The notes beneath the pieces are model-generated. The model was not told where the DNA came from. It made no database searches and was given only the letters and a program-made list of their open reading frames with translations. A stretch of 64,000 nucleotides of DNA, from positions 56,874-120,873 of the forward strand of contig NW_026083201.1 of the NCBI RefSeq assembly GCF_020184175.1, written 5' to 3'. Below, in pieces: positions 23,501 through 35,100 of this stretch. Source of the DNA: Aphis gossypii. Taxonomy: Eukaryota; Arthropoda; Insecta; Hemiptera; Aphididae. Every line of letters begins with the position of its first letter. The first letter of the stretch is position 1. Made by a program: the position numbers and the translations under genes.

Positions 23501-24517
23501 ATGAATCCTAAGGAAGAAATCCAAACAATCACAACACCAAAACTGTCCGAAGTTAGTCACGAAATTTATGACACCATCTCCATAAACACTATAAAAACTT
23601 CTGAAATCGCCAAAAATCCTCAAAATCGTATAAAACTATTAAAGGATACATTAAAATGTGACCATATGAACAAAGAAGAAGAAGAAGTGATTCTAGATTT
23701 ATGTAGTGAATTTTCAAATATATTCTTTTTAGAAGGAGACCGAATGACGTGTACCGACGCAGTGCACCATGAAATTAAAACTCTTGGAGTCACTCAACCA
23801 ATACATCAAAAACCATATAGACTTCCTTATGCACAAATAGAAGAAATATCTAAACAGGTTAAAGAAATGCAACAAGATGGTATAATAACACCAAGTGGTA
23901 GCCCTTGGAATGCGCCATTATTGATTGTACCCAAAAAATCAGATGTATTAGGTGAAAAGAAATATAGAGTAGTTGTTGACTTCCGCAAACTTAACAGTAT
24001 TACTGTTGGGGATGCTTTTCCCATGCCAAATATCACAGAAATACTTGATCAACTAGGTAAAGCAAAAGATTTTACTTGCTTAGATATGGCATGTGGATAC
24101 CATCAAATACCATTACATCCAGATGATCGAGAAAAAACCGGATTTTGCACGGATCAAGGTCATTTTGAATTCCAAAGAATGTGTTTTGGTTTGAAGGGAG
24201 CACCAGCTACATTCCAAAGACTTATGAACCAAGTACTCACTGGTCTCAACGGTATAAATGCTTTTGTTTACTTAGATGATGTCATCGTAATTGGAACATC
24301 ATTAGAAGATCATTTAAAGCAATTAAAAAAAGTTTTTTATAGATTCCAAAAATATAATTTGAAATTAAAACCGTCTAAATGCGAATTCTTAAGAAAAGAG
24401 GTTTGCTACTTAGGACACATTATCACAGATAAAGTGTCAAACCAGACCCAAAGATCACAGATTGCGTATCAAATTTTCCAACTCCAAAAACTGAAAAAGA
24501 TGTCAAATCTTTTCTAG
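23501..24517 (+). pseudogene. pol: Reverse transcriptase of the provirus
   Basis: All RT blocks are readable: LLIVPKKSD, VVDFRKLNSIT, FTCLDMACGYHQIPL (first Asp), GFCTDQGHFEF, MCFGLKGAPATFQRLM, and the YLDD box with flanking AFVYLDDVIVIG (about 24264-24290), then LKLKPSKCEFL and YLGHII. Coding actually enters from upstream in the same frame. A frameshift near 24430 ends this frame and the connection continues in another frame to about 24590, where an A-run shifts it again into RNase H. The domain itself is undamaged. Confidence 0.92.
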
Positions 24518-24599
24518 GTTTGGCGGGATATAACAGACGTTTTATTCCGAATTTTAGCCATATTTCTAAACCCCTAACAACTTTGTTAAAAAAAAAAAT

Positions 24600-25070
24600 G
24601 CAGATTTCATTTGTACAGATTTATGTCAAGATGCGTTCTTAGAGTTAAAACAATTATTATCACAACAACCAATATTACAATATCCTGATTTTTCTAGTCC
24701 TTTTATTGTTACAACGGATGCCAGTAATGTAGCTGTTGGAGCAATTTTGTCACAGGGAAAAGTAGGTTCTGATTTACCAATTGCATATGTCTCCCGTACT
24801 TTAAATAAAGCCGAGAAGAACTACAATACATCAGAGAAAGAATTATTAGCGATAGTTTGGGCTGTAAAGCAGTTTAGACCCTACATTTTTGGGCGTCGGT
24901 TCACAATCGTCACAGACCATAGACCGTTGACTTGGTTATTTAATGTCAAGGATCCGGGGGCTAGGTTAGTGAGGTGGCGTCTACAACTGGAGGAACACGA
25001 TTATGAGATATTATATAAACCAGGAATATTGAACTCAAATGCGGATGCATTAAGTCGCATCACCCAAGTT
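24600..25070 (+). pseudogene. pol: RNase H domain of the provirus Pol
   Basis: Reads FIVTTDASNVAVGAILSQG (catalytic Asp), SEKELLAIVWAVKQFRPYI (Glu), FTIVTDHRPLTWLF (Asp) and ends NADALSRI, the typical gypsy RNase H pattern. It enters after an A-run frameshift near 24595 and is open straight into the macro domain that follows. Confidence 0.9.
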
Positions 25071-25154
25071 AATTCTCCTGCACAACTGACAAACCATAGT
25101 TTAGTTACGTACGAAAGATATATGGATGATATACGATCAAAAATAATAACAAAC

Positions 25155-25574
25155 TCAAATATTGTAGAAGTAGAAGGAGATTTATTTCAAGCCACAGAAG
25201 ATTATGCATTAGGTCACTGTGTATCCAAAGATTTCAAAATGTCTAAAGGGATAGCTTTAGAATTTAGAAGAAAATTTGGACAAATCGACCAGTTACTTCT
25301 GCAAAATAAACAAGTCACTGAAATATCAGCTATAAAATGTGATAAACGTAATATTTTATACATAATCACTAAGGATTCACATTACCAAAAGCCAACTTAT
25401 GAAACAATGTTTTATGCCATTAAAAATGTACGAACATTTTGTGAATCCAATAATTTAAATAAAGTGGCTCTACCCAAAATCGGTAGTGGCTACGATCAGC
25501 TTAACTGGGAACAAATTCGAACAATGCTATGATATATTTTAAAGAAGTCTGAAATCAAAATAATGGTTTACAGT
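25155..25574 (+). pseudogene. Macro domain (OARD1/TARG1-like) inserted in Pol between RNase H and integrase
   Basis: In the same open frame as RNase H. The order is IVEVEGDLF, LGHCVSKDFKMSKGIA, LEFRRKFGQIDQLL, ILYIITKDSHYQKPTYE, ALPKIGSGYDQLNWEQI, then after a TGA at 25530-25532 KKSEIKIMVYSG. This is the complete order of the OARD1/TARG1 (C6orf130) macro-domain family, whose known activity is removal of ADP-ribose from modified Glu/Asp side chains. The catalytic Lys (ITK) and Asp (GSGYD) of that family are both present and are 41 residues apart, the same spacing as in the characterised enzyme. The single TGA interrupts the last strand. It would be released or retained as part of Pol. An ADP-ribosylhydrolase role against host ADP-ribosylation is inference. 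Confidence 0.85.
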
Positions 25575-26608
25575 GGTGACTCTTATTCAGAGGAAGAGAA
25601 ACACAGAATTATCGAGGAATTCCATTTATCACCATTAGGAGGACATCAAGGGATTTCTAGAACAATTAAGCGAATTAAATTACACCATACGAGGAAAGGC
25701 TTGAAGAAAGATGTTAAAGAATTCATAAAAAAATGTACCTCTTGCCAGATTAACAAAAGTAGCAATCACACAACTCAGCAACCCATGGTAGTAACATCTA
25801 CAGCTACTGAACCATTTGAGAAAGTTTTTCTTGACATTGTGGGGCCACTCGAAACATCAACTGAAGGAAACGCAACATCCTCACAATGCAGGACGATTTA
25901 ACAAAATTTTCTTCAGCGGTTCCATTAGTAGATCACACAGCCAACTGTATAGCGAAAGCGTTTGTTGAAAATTTTGTTTGTCTTCATGAATTACCAGAGT
26001 CAATAATGACGGACCAAGGACAAGATTTTTTAAGAAAAATATTTACTGCGTGTTGTAAACTGCTTCAAATAGATAAAATCAAAACCACGGCGTATCACCC
26101 TCAATCAAACGGCGCGTTGGAGAGATCACACCGAACGTTAGCGGAATATTTAAGACATTTCGTCAATGATAAAAAACAAAACTGGGACCAATACTTAGCA
26201 TATTCTATGTTTGTATATAATAGCTCAGTTCATTCTACAACTGGATTTCAACCCTATGAACTCGTTTATGGTAGACAGTTAGAAGTTCCACACTCACTTA
26301 GTAGGACACCACAACAAAACTATAACTATGAAGATTATAATTTTGAAATAAGAAAACGATTTCAAGAGTCACATAAAATAGCATGCGATAAGCTAATGGA
26401 GATGAAACAGAAATCAAAAAAAACATATGATAGAAAGCAGCATGAAATTATCATTAATGCTGGTGATAAAGTTTTAGTAAAAGATAATAAACAAAAGGGA
26501 AAATTACAATCCAAATGGATGGGGCCATATTTAGTTACTGCTATTCATGATAATGAAAACGTATCCATACAACGTGGACGCAAAGAAGTAGTGATACACA
26601 AAAATTAA
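25575..26608 (+). pseudogene. pol: Integrase of the provirus, frameshifted
   Basis: An N-terminal HHCC finger is present (EFHLSPLGGHQG ... KKCTSCQINK), then the core with FLDIVGPL (first Asp), IMTDQGQDFLRKIF (second Asp) and HPQSNGALERSHRTL (Glu). A frameshift near 25885, between the first Asp and the following strand, splits it. The C-terminal part (KVLVKDNKQKGKLQSKWMG) is the basic SH3-like GPY/F-type region. The stop is at 26608, before env. Confidence 0.9.
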
Positions 26609-26868
26609 CTAAAAATATTTAACTCATAATATAAATGAAAATCGAATAACATAATATATCAAGAATCAAAATTTCACTAAAATACAAAATTAAAATAATC
26701 TAAAATAAAACTTGTTCCAATTGTTTCGGAGCACTATGTGCAACTGGATTATTTATAAAAGCAGATTCATTATATAATGTTTCTCAGACAAAAGAATCGT
26801 CTGGAATTTATTTCGACTTCATTTCCGATATGTGAACAGTTGCAGCTAATTGGGAAATCACAGTATAC

Positions 26869-28635
26869 TTGAATATAACAATTTATTATACACATTACAT
26901 AGAAGTTAGAAGCTTACAAAAAGAAACATTATCGCTTTGTAATGAAGCTACTAAAAGTTTTGAAAATGATTGTAACTTTTTGTGTTTTAGCAAAAAATTC
27001 CACACAAAGGACACGTGTTTAAGTTTTAAATCAGAATCAGATAAAATTTTAAATAAATTTGAATCAGAAACTAATAACCTTCTTCAAGTAATTGAAGGAC
27101 AAAATCATTTAAGAAATAAAAGACAATTATCTAAAAACATAGGAGATATGATTTATACATTGTTTGGAACAATTAATTTAAATGATATTGCCAAATGGTA
27201 TTCAAACATAAAAAATATGATAAAAAATGGTAGGAAATTTCAAAGCATAGTAGAGAATAAAATGATGATCACTCCTGCTAGTACAAATGATGCGATAATA
27301 CTTGATAAAAAAACAATAGATTATAGAAGCAACAACAGAAGTGTCAAATAATATTAGGAAAATACGTCATTATATTACTTCGGATAAAGACAACTTTAGC
27401 GATGAAAATATGGAAATCATTATAAAAAATCAAATTCTAAATTTATAAACAATTTATAACCAATACTCTTTAGAATTGGTGAGGGTAAACCAAATTTTGC
27501 ATTTTGCTATACAGGGAAAACTTCACCCATTAGTTATATCCTCATCTCAGTTATTAGAAGAAATGAAAATAATTAAATTAAATCTTCCATCTAATCTCGA
27601 CATCTCAGTAAAACTAGACCTATCGGATACGTCGGAAATTTTTAAAATTATGCAAACAAATATTGTTAGAAATAATGATGTAACTATGTTTATTAACACT
27701 ATTCCAATAGTTTCTAGTAGTTTATATAATTTATATAATACAGTGAGTTCCGCTTAATGTGATCACTAGTTCATAGAATCAACCGTTTATTAGAATCAAA
27801 AATGAAAATCCCAAACCAAATAGTATGTGTAATGTTGTAAATGCTTTATAGAATCAAACAGTTAATAGAATCAAAATTACCTGCACCAAAGTTATCACAT
27901 TAAGCGGAACTCACTGTATTATCCCGAACCCAGTGTTAGTGGAAAACAAGTTTTATATGTAAATTAAACTTAGGATTAAGTATATAGCTTTAACAATTGA
28001 TCAAGAATATTATGTGAACTTAGATCAAAATGAATTTAATATGTGCTATGATACAAAACAGTTTAAAATATGTAAAAATGTTTTATACAAAAAAAAAGAG
28101 TAAAGACATCTGAAGACTGTGAAATTAAGTTAATCACTAATACAAATTTTTCCAATATTGATAATGTTTGTAAAATTAAATACACGTCAATAAAAAACGG
28201 TATTTTCCATAAATTAATGTCAACAAATTCATGGTTGTATACAGTAAATCAACAAAATTTAATTATTTCTTGTTCAAATCAGAAGCAAATTATAAAACAA
28301 ATTTTTGGGACAGAAATTATATATCACTTAGCGAACAATGTTCGGCTGCGTCTGGAGGTTATCATATGATACCGTTCAGAACCATATACTCTGACATAGA
28401 CTCAGATATTGTACCGAACATAAATATAATTCACTACACTCATAAAGATCTTAATATAAACAATTTAATACCTTCGGAATCTATTTTCAAAAATTACGAA
28501 GGATATGAAATTGTCACGCAGAATTACACAAATAATGAATCAATTCTAGTAAATTTTAATTTTATAATTTGCATCTGTACACTGCTAATCATAATATCTA
28601 TCTTAAGCATAATATATAGTACAAATGTAAAGTAA
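26869..28635 (+). pseudogene. env: env-like (baculovirus F-type) ORF, decayed
   Basis: Four readable pieces: 26869-27351, 27476-27757, a segment around 28000-28230 and 28231-28635. A furin-like site RNKR at about 27112-27123 is followed by QLSKNIGDMIYTLFG, the usual place and character of the fusion peptide in errantivirus Env. Near the end VNFNFIICICTLLIIISILS is a transmembrane helix with a short tail. Several frameshifts and stops, plus a 176-bp MITE at 27741, inactivate it. A signal peptide was not clear. Its presence makes the element an errantivirus (insect endogenous retrovirus type) rather than a simple gypsy element. Confidence 0.75.
27741..27916. mobile_element. MITE with TA duplication inside env
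   Basis: Ends CAGTGAGTTCCGCTTAATGT and, inverted, ACATTAAGCGGAACTCACTG; flanked by TA on both sides (27739-27740 and 27917-27918). 176 bp, non-coding. The TIR and TA target point to the Tc1/mariner-pogo group. Inner words TTATTAGAATCAAAA and TTAATAGAATCAAAA are a further repeat. Confidence 0.9.
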
Positions 28636-28756
28636 ACATGTAAACAACCGAATTCGACGGACCCACCAACATAGAACTCGAACTAGCTCTAGATGAAGGA
28701 AAATCATCACCTAAAATAGTTCTTTAAACATAGGGCCACGATCTTCCGTCTAACCC

Positions 28757-28762
28757 GGGGGG
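28757..28762 (+). promoter_or_regulatory. Weak polypurine tract before 3' LTR
   Basis: GGGGGG directly precedes the TG of the 3' LTR. Short for a polypurine tract, but correctly placed for plus-strand priming. Confidence 0.4.
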
Positions 28763-29118
28763 TGTTATGTACGCATTAGCTATTAGTATATAATATAAGT
28801 CTTCTGTATTAAATATAAGAGTATATTATTGTAGTCTGTCCATAACGCTTAATGTGTAGGCGGCTCTGAAAATATTGTAGCTACGCGACATCCACATCCG
28901 CGAGCGAGCCGCAGAGTCAGTCGATCCAGCACTCTTAAAACTGTACGTCGTCTCGACGACCATTAACTTATTGTACATTGAACTAAATGTTTCGACTCAT
29001 TTTAAAATTATATTAGTATAAAAATTCTTATAACTGTTTGTTGTACTTTCTCTAAAAAATCTGAACCTCACACTACCGAAAAACAACGTTCGAACGGAAA
29101 ACCCGGACGGGCACAATA
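28763..29118 (+). repeat. 3' LTR
   Basis: Matches 15630-15980 with about seven substitutions, a 6-bp ACATCC duplication and a 1-bp deletion. Followed by the CTCG duplication. Confidence 0.93.
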
Positions 29119-29122
29119 CTCG

Positions 29123-30060
29123 AATGGTCCAATTATTTTCGTAATTTAACGTGTGTGCCAAAATCGGAAGTTTATCTCTACTGATATATGTGTCAGGTAC
29201 CTATCCTTGACAATTTATTTATTTTTTTTAATTAGTTATCATTACCTATCGTAATTTATTGCCTGTACTCGCTGTATAATTTTACCAGTTTTCTACCGAT
29301 GCTGTTCGGTGTGGGTCTAAGTCATAGATACTATTCATTGTTATATCTAATGTTTTGGCCTTTTGAAATTCCAGCCGTCGTATTACTAATTGGCGAAATA
29401 CATTTCTTTTGGACTTTTGAAATTGTAATCGTTATCTTAGTAATTGCTGACACGCGCAACAAAATATCAAAATACATTTTTTTCTATACCTTCCTTTCTA
29501 TCTATAGTTATTGGCAACAACTCTTCGATTATATATTTTATTTTAAATTCTGTAAATTCTGATTTAGTGTGTTTTTAGCAATCGATGTGAAAGGGACTTG
29601 TTTTCATACACATTTATATATCTAATAAATACATTGTTTTTCTGGTGAGTAACTACTAACTACTTAAGTTAATAATTTTAATATCTACCTAGTAGGTTGG
29701 TACATACTACATAGGTGCAGTGGTATGTTTACGGGAGGTGATCCGAAAGATACATCATGTTTTAGATCCATACTTTGATTTTGAATGAAATTTATTTAAT
29801 ATTATTATTTGTATATTGTTTGGGCCTCTTCTTCTGTTTTAATAATATTGTAGCCTATAGTAGTGGAGCTTGCTTAATTGTAAATATCAGTTTGCGTTGG
29901 TATTTAAAGCTTGATAATACTACACAAAAATCAAATTATAATTCTCCATATTATGTTTTTTTTTTATAAATTATTTATAATTATAGATTTATACAAATTA
30001 TTATAAGTTTATGCTTCAATAATTTTCAAATGCTAAACTGAATATTATGCTCAGTAAAAA
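29123..30060. other. No gene seen
   Basis: AT-rich DNA downstream of the provirus. The hydrophobic short frames at 29299-29562 and 29775-29969 have no start context, partner exon or recognisable motif. Confidence 0.5.
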
Positions 30061-30067
30061 AATTTGT

Positions 30068-30352
30068 GAATCGATGTTTTTAGAAACGTCATGAGTCATA
30101 TTTTTTTTTTTTTTTTTGAAATTGAGATATTGGTAAAAACGTATATACCTACTATAATAGTCATATCATGTTTTTTTGAGTGAAAAACCGACTTAATAGG
30201 TGTAGTATTATTAGTAGGTGTATGATATATTTTAATAAGTACTTTTTCTTAAATTAATTTATTTTTCAAAAATATTTATATTATACAGTTTTTATCAATT
30301 ATCCAAAAGTTTTAAATAATTGACTCATGACGTTTTTGCAATCATCGGATTC
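30068..30352. mobile_element. Probable MITE with imperfect inverted ends
   Basis: Left GAATCGATGTTTTTAGAAAC continues GTCATGAGTCA; right end reversed reads GAATCCGATGATTGCAAAAA and continues CGTCATGAGTCA. The inner block AACGTCATGAGTCA is identical. About 285 bp, AT-rich and non-coding. Target duplication not clear. Confidence 0.5.
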
Positions 30353-30792
30353 GTATATATATATATTATATTAGTACCTATGTCAAGAATTTCCTCATGT
30401 ATGAGAATATTTTTTTTCGTTTATCTAGTTGTGTAGTGAGTATTTACATTGTACATTTTATGAATACAGCAATTAACTAAAATTAATCCCTGAAGAAAAG
30501 TCCGTTTTAAAAAAAGTTTGACAAAAAGTCCGGATTCAGTTTTTATAGTCGGACAAAAATTCTTAGCACATTATTTAGTTTCTAACAAACACTCGGAAAA
30601 TACAAAATATTCTTTATAACTAATATTTTTTTTATTTTCTTATTCTTATTATTCGTATAACTAAAAAAATAAAACGGAAATCTACTATAGTTAATTACCT
30701 ATATATTATATTATATTAAATATCTCTTAGATCGTATATGATCTAAATTCTAAGATATATCTATCGCTATGATATCGACTGTTAGAAGGCTA

Positions 30793-31020
30793 TTTGGCGT
30801 AAGCGCCATAAACCAAATTTTTCAGGAGAGCCCAAAAATAATTTAAGGGAGATTACGTTGTTCTACATTTATAAACTAACACCTTTTTTTTTGTAACTTT
30901 ACCGAATATTTATACTTATATAATAATAATCCATAAATATTGTTTATTTTTAATTTTAACTTAAGTTTTGTCACTTACGACCTATTTTAAAAGCTCTAAA
31001 AAAAAGGCGCTTATACCAAA
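30793..31020. mobile_element. MITE with CTA target duplication
   Basis: Ends TTTGGCGTAAGCGCC and, inverted, TTTGGTATAAGCGCC, flanked by CTA at 30790-30792 and 31021-31023. 228 bp, non-coding. A 3-bp duplication of this kind fits the PIF/Harbinger group. Confidence 0.75.
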
Positions 31021-31379
31021 CTATTGAATTTAGATTTTTTTGAAGATAAATAACCATACTCAGTTCACGTTAAGCTGGAATCTTAGCGAAAACCAGTTTT
31101 TATCGGGCTGTGGTCAAAATACACTCGTGTTTCACCCCACCAGGTCAACCATATGTAGAACGTAGGTATGCCTATTACCTGGATACTTACTATCTAGTTA
31201 AGCTACGTATATGCGCAAAAGTTGATCACCGAGTTCTAACGTGAGTTCTGAATAGAATTCATACTTTTTATTTATTAATAAATAGTTCATAACCAAAGTT
31301 ATTACGTTCTACAACTATATTTTGCGAACAATACTAAGCAAATAGTTATTGTATCAAGTTAATACTTAATTCAAAAAGT

Positions 31380-32110
31380 GGAAATACTTTTTTTAATAAA
31401 AATAAAAACTATAACAATATTAACTTTATTAGATAGGTATATAAAAACATAATTTGTAATGCATAGTTAAATTTTATTCAGTCTAATTGACTAGGTAATA
31501 AATAATTATAAAATTATCCTTTAAATAAAAAATAAAAATAACAATATAATAACATAATAGTCTTTAGTTAAAAACTGAAAGCACCTCTGCATTTATAATA
31601 AAATAAAATCACCTGTATATAAAAAATAATAATAATTAAATATTTCATAATATGTAGTTAATTTTCAGTCTTCTTGACTAATTAATAAGTAAAAAATTAT
31701 CCTTTAAATAAAAATAATAACAATATTGTATTAATAACAAAATAACATAAGTCTTTAGTTAAAAAGTGGAAGTAACTTTTTGTCTTTCTAATAAAATAAA
31801 ATGAATCACCTGTGTATGAAAACTTAATAATAATAATTTAATATTGTATATTATTATTTAATTAATATTCAGTCTTTTTGACAAGCAAGTAAGTAAAAAG
31901 TTATCATTTAAATAAAAATAATAACAATATTGTATTAATAACAAAATAACATAGGTCTTTAGTTAAAAAGTGGAAGTTACTTTTTGTCTTTTTTATAAAA
32001 TAAATCACCTGTATATAAAAACTTAATAATAATAATTAAATATTGCATATTATGTTGTTAATATTCAGTCTTCTTGACTAGTTAATAAGTAAAAAATTAT
32101 CTTTATAAAT
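31380..32110. repeat. Tandem array of about 195-bp AT-rich units
   Basis: The phrase TTCAGTCT(T/A)(C/A)TTGAC(T/A)A starts units at about 31479, 31666, 31870 and 32066, spacings 187, 204 and 196 bp. Each unit also has TTATCCTTTAAATAAAAATA, GTCTTTAGTTAAAAAGTGGAAG and AATCACCTGTATATAAAAA. A half unit precedes the first. Internal units 2-4 are most alike. Confidence 0.85.
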
Positions 32111-32161
32111 ACCAATAAAAATTATTAAACCAGTAACAATGATCTAGAAATAAAATAATTA

Positions 32162-35100
32162 CTAATAATCATCAGGAACATTAGAATCTTCAATATCAGA
32201 CTCATCAAGACAGTCTCTAATTGTCTCACTAGATTTCATATCATAGTACTCTGCATGAAATCTATGAATCAATAATATTATATTATTATTATTGTACATT
32301 TGTTAAATAGGTGTAAAATAGAATTAAAAATTATCTTACTTTTCTGGGATAATACCATTCTTGCATAAATCTGACAAATCTTTGAATTTGGCAGATGAAA
32401 TGGGTAATTTTTTTTCATAGCATTGGTTTGGCATTGTTGGTGTTTTTGAAAATCTCCCTCTTTTCTTGGTAACTTGTAGTTTTTTAGGACATTCTTCAAA
32501 TTTATAAGATTCAAAAATCATTATATCTACATCTCCATCTTTTTTTATGAATAATAATGACCTCAATTTAGAGTTTATTACTCTTTCACCAGTTTCTGTT
32601 TTTAGAATCTTAGGAAAATTAGAAGTAGAAAACTGTTTCCAATCCAAAAAATCTGTTGATTTTAATTCAATTACCTCTAAAGGTCTAGGATTTATCCTAG
32701 CATTTCTTATTATTGGAGGCCATTCACTAGGTGCCCAAACAGTAGTTTTTTTAATGAACCGCTTAGAATTGGCACTTCCAGGATTTCCCGGGAGCGATCC
32801 CGGGAATCCCGACAACGCCAGGAACGGGAATTCCCGAAAATTAAAAAAATTGTTTAAGTGTCAAAGCAGTAAACATATATTATTAGCACGATAAAATCAT
32901 TAATTATCATGATTATTAGTACGTTATTTTCTGTCACCTATATTGGCATCACTGCATCGGCAATAATCATGACCACTCTCCACTACCTACAACAACTACA
33001 CCAATCCGTCTATTTATATATTATTATTAAAATATAAATTATAAGTAAAAATAATTATACTCTATGGTAAAATGTCTATGGACATAAATACATAGTTTTG
33101 ATAACGATAACAAATTATTTCAATATTGTGAGACGTGAGTTGCTGATACTTTCACAGTACTTATAATAGTACATTCTTCGTGGTGAAATTTTTATTTAAT
33201 TCATTCCTTTAAATTAAGAATAGTAACTTGGCTTCTTAGAAAAAAATAAATATGTCGTTCAATATTATAAAGAAGTATTTTGATTATAGCGATAGTTTAA
33301 ATAAAATTAATTACCACTGTAAATATTGCGGACAGTTGTATACCCACAAAAACACAACAAAAATGACCAAACATTTGACAAACAGTAAGTCGTGTAAAAT
33401 ACCACATGAAACCAGAAAGGCTTTATTAAGAGAACTTAATATATTTGAAAAACCTAAAGTTGTGGTAAGTATTTTACCTATTAAATATATCATATTAGTT
33501 GAATTATTGAAATATGTATTGTTGTAAGCTTATACATATAATGCAACTTAACATTATTAGATGCAAACTGTCATGAGTAATTCTCAGCTGAGTAGTCAAG
33601 AAATAGATTCGCCAGATGAAGTTGATGCTAACAAAATGTTAAATAATACAGAAAATACAACAGTACCCATATTTGATGTAATGAAATCATTTGTTGATAG
33701 AATGGATGACTCCTCTAAGGTATTATGATGATAAATACCTACCTATTATATAATTATTTTTAAAATACTAACAATAATAATAAAAAAAATAATACATAGA
33801 GCCGCCATCTATAATTTTAATGGTTATAGATAATTGATCTTTACCTTTACCTAAAGTTAAATGTGTGTCTAATTTGTCTGTTTATTTTGTACATACAATT
33901 TAGATATTTAATTTATAAAAATAATCATAAGATTAATATTATTAATAATTATAAACAATAATTCTTATAGACATTGTAGTTGAATGTAGTTGATTAAAAT
34001 TAAAAATGACTATTCTGCATAGGTACACTACTATCAACATTTTACTAACCTAAGTACACTATTTCCAGAGTACATAATATAAAATTGCATCAATATGGTA
34101 TTATTAAAAAATAAAATTTTTTTTTTTATGAAGTATGATCACACATTTTTTAAATATTTAAATTAATCATGTATTTAATTAATTGATTTACTTATTTATT
34201 GATATCATTATAGTATGTCTGATAATTTTAGTATTTCCAGATGTTTATAAATTCTTTTTTAAATTTAAATTTCATTAAATTAAAAGTGTTAAGAATAAAA
34301 TATTAATATACCAAGAAAATTATTTATAAATAATATTATAATACATTTATACTTCCAATATTGTATTATTAACATCAAACATTGTAATATAATATTATTT
34401 AATATTTATCTTAAGAACTTTTAATACATTTTCACTAACAAATTATATTTTACATTTTTATAGAATGAATTAGACAGATTATTAGCCAGGGCTATAATTT
34501 CATCAGGAACACCATTCTCCATTGTAGAAAATCCTCTTTGGGTAAACTTTTTTCAAAAACTTAGACCATCCTATAAAATTCCCCAACGAAAAGTGTTGTC
34601 TGGTAGATTACTAAATATAGAATATGAAGAAGTAAAATCTGCTGTTGAATTACAAGTAAAGAGTTCAAAGTTCTTATCACTTCAATTGGATGGGTGGTCT
34701 AATTTAAGAAATGAAGGCATTATTAATTTTATTATTTCGACGCCTACTCCTTACTTTGTTAAATCTGTTGAAACAAAGTTAGAAGCTCATACTGGTTTAT
34801 ATCTTTTTGAAGAAATTGATAAAGTTCTTACATCATACGGAAGTACAAAATTTTTAAGTGTCATAACTGATAATGCCAGTAATTGTAAGAAAGCTGGATT
34901 ATTAATTGAAAAAAAATATCCTAATATATCTTCAATAGGATGTATGTCCCATACATTACATTTATTATGTTGTGGCATACTTAAATTAACATCAGTGAAA
35001 CAGTGTATACAAAATGTTAAAAAAATTGTAAAAGCTATTAAAAGAATTCAGCACCTTGGAGAAATGTTTCGCAACATTCAAAACTCACCAGAATATCAAT

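Larger units (their letters stand above)
15626..29122 (+). mobile_element. Errantivirus-like Ty3/gypsy provirus with nested insertions
   Basis: Two LTRs (15630-15980 and 28763-29118) beginning TGTTATGTACG and ending AACA/AATA, flanked by the tetramer CTCG at 15626-15629 and 29119-29122. A 4-bp duplication is usual for gypsy-type elements. The order inside is gag, protease, RT, RNase H, macro domain, integrase, env, all on the plus strand. Three foreign elements are nested in it: a DNA transposon in the 5' leader, a solo LTR between protease and RT, and a MITE in env. Several frameshifts and stops make this copy non-functional. The LTRs differ at about seven sites plus two small indels in 350 bp, roughly 2 percent, so the insertion is not recent. 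Confidence 0.92.

Noticed and set aside
29299..29969. Hydrophobic ORFs after the 3' LTR resembling membrane proteins
   Set aside because: Phe/Ile/Tyr-rich translation of AT-rich DNA; no start context or homologous pattern.
32336..32815. N-terminal MSGFPGSLPGNPG of the minus-strand frame
   Set aside because: These residues are encoded by the hAT terminal repeat (32779 onward), so not a true protein start.
32547..32894. Plus-strand 115-residue ORF
   Set aside because: Antisense to the better supported minus-strand exon and runs into a hAT terminus.
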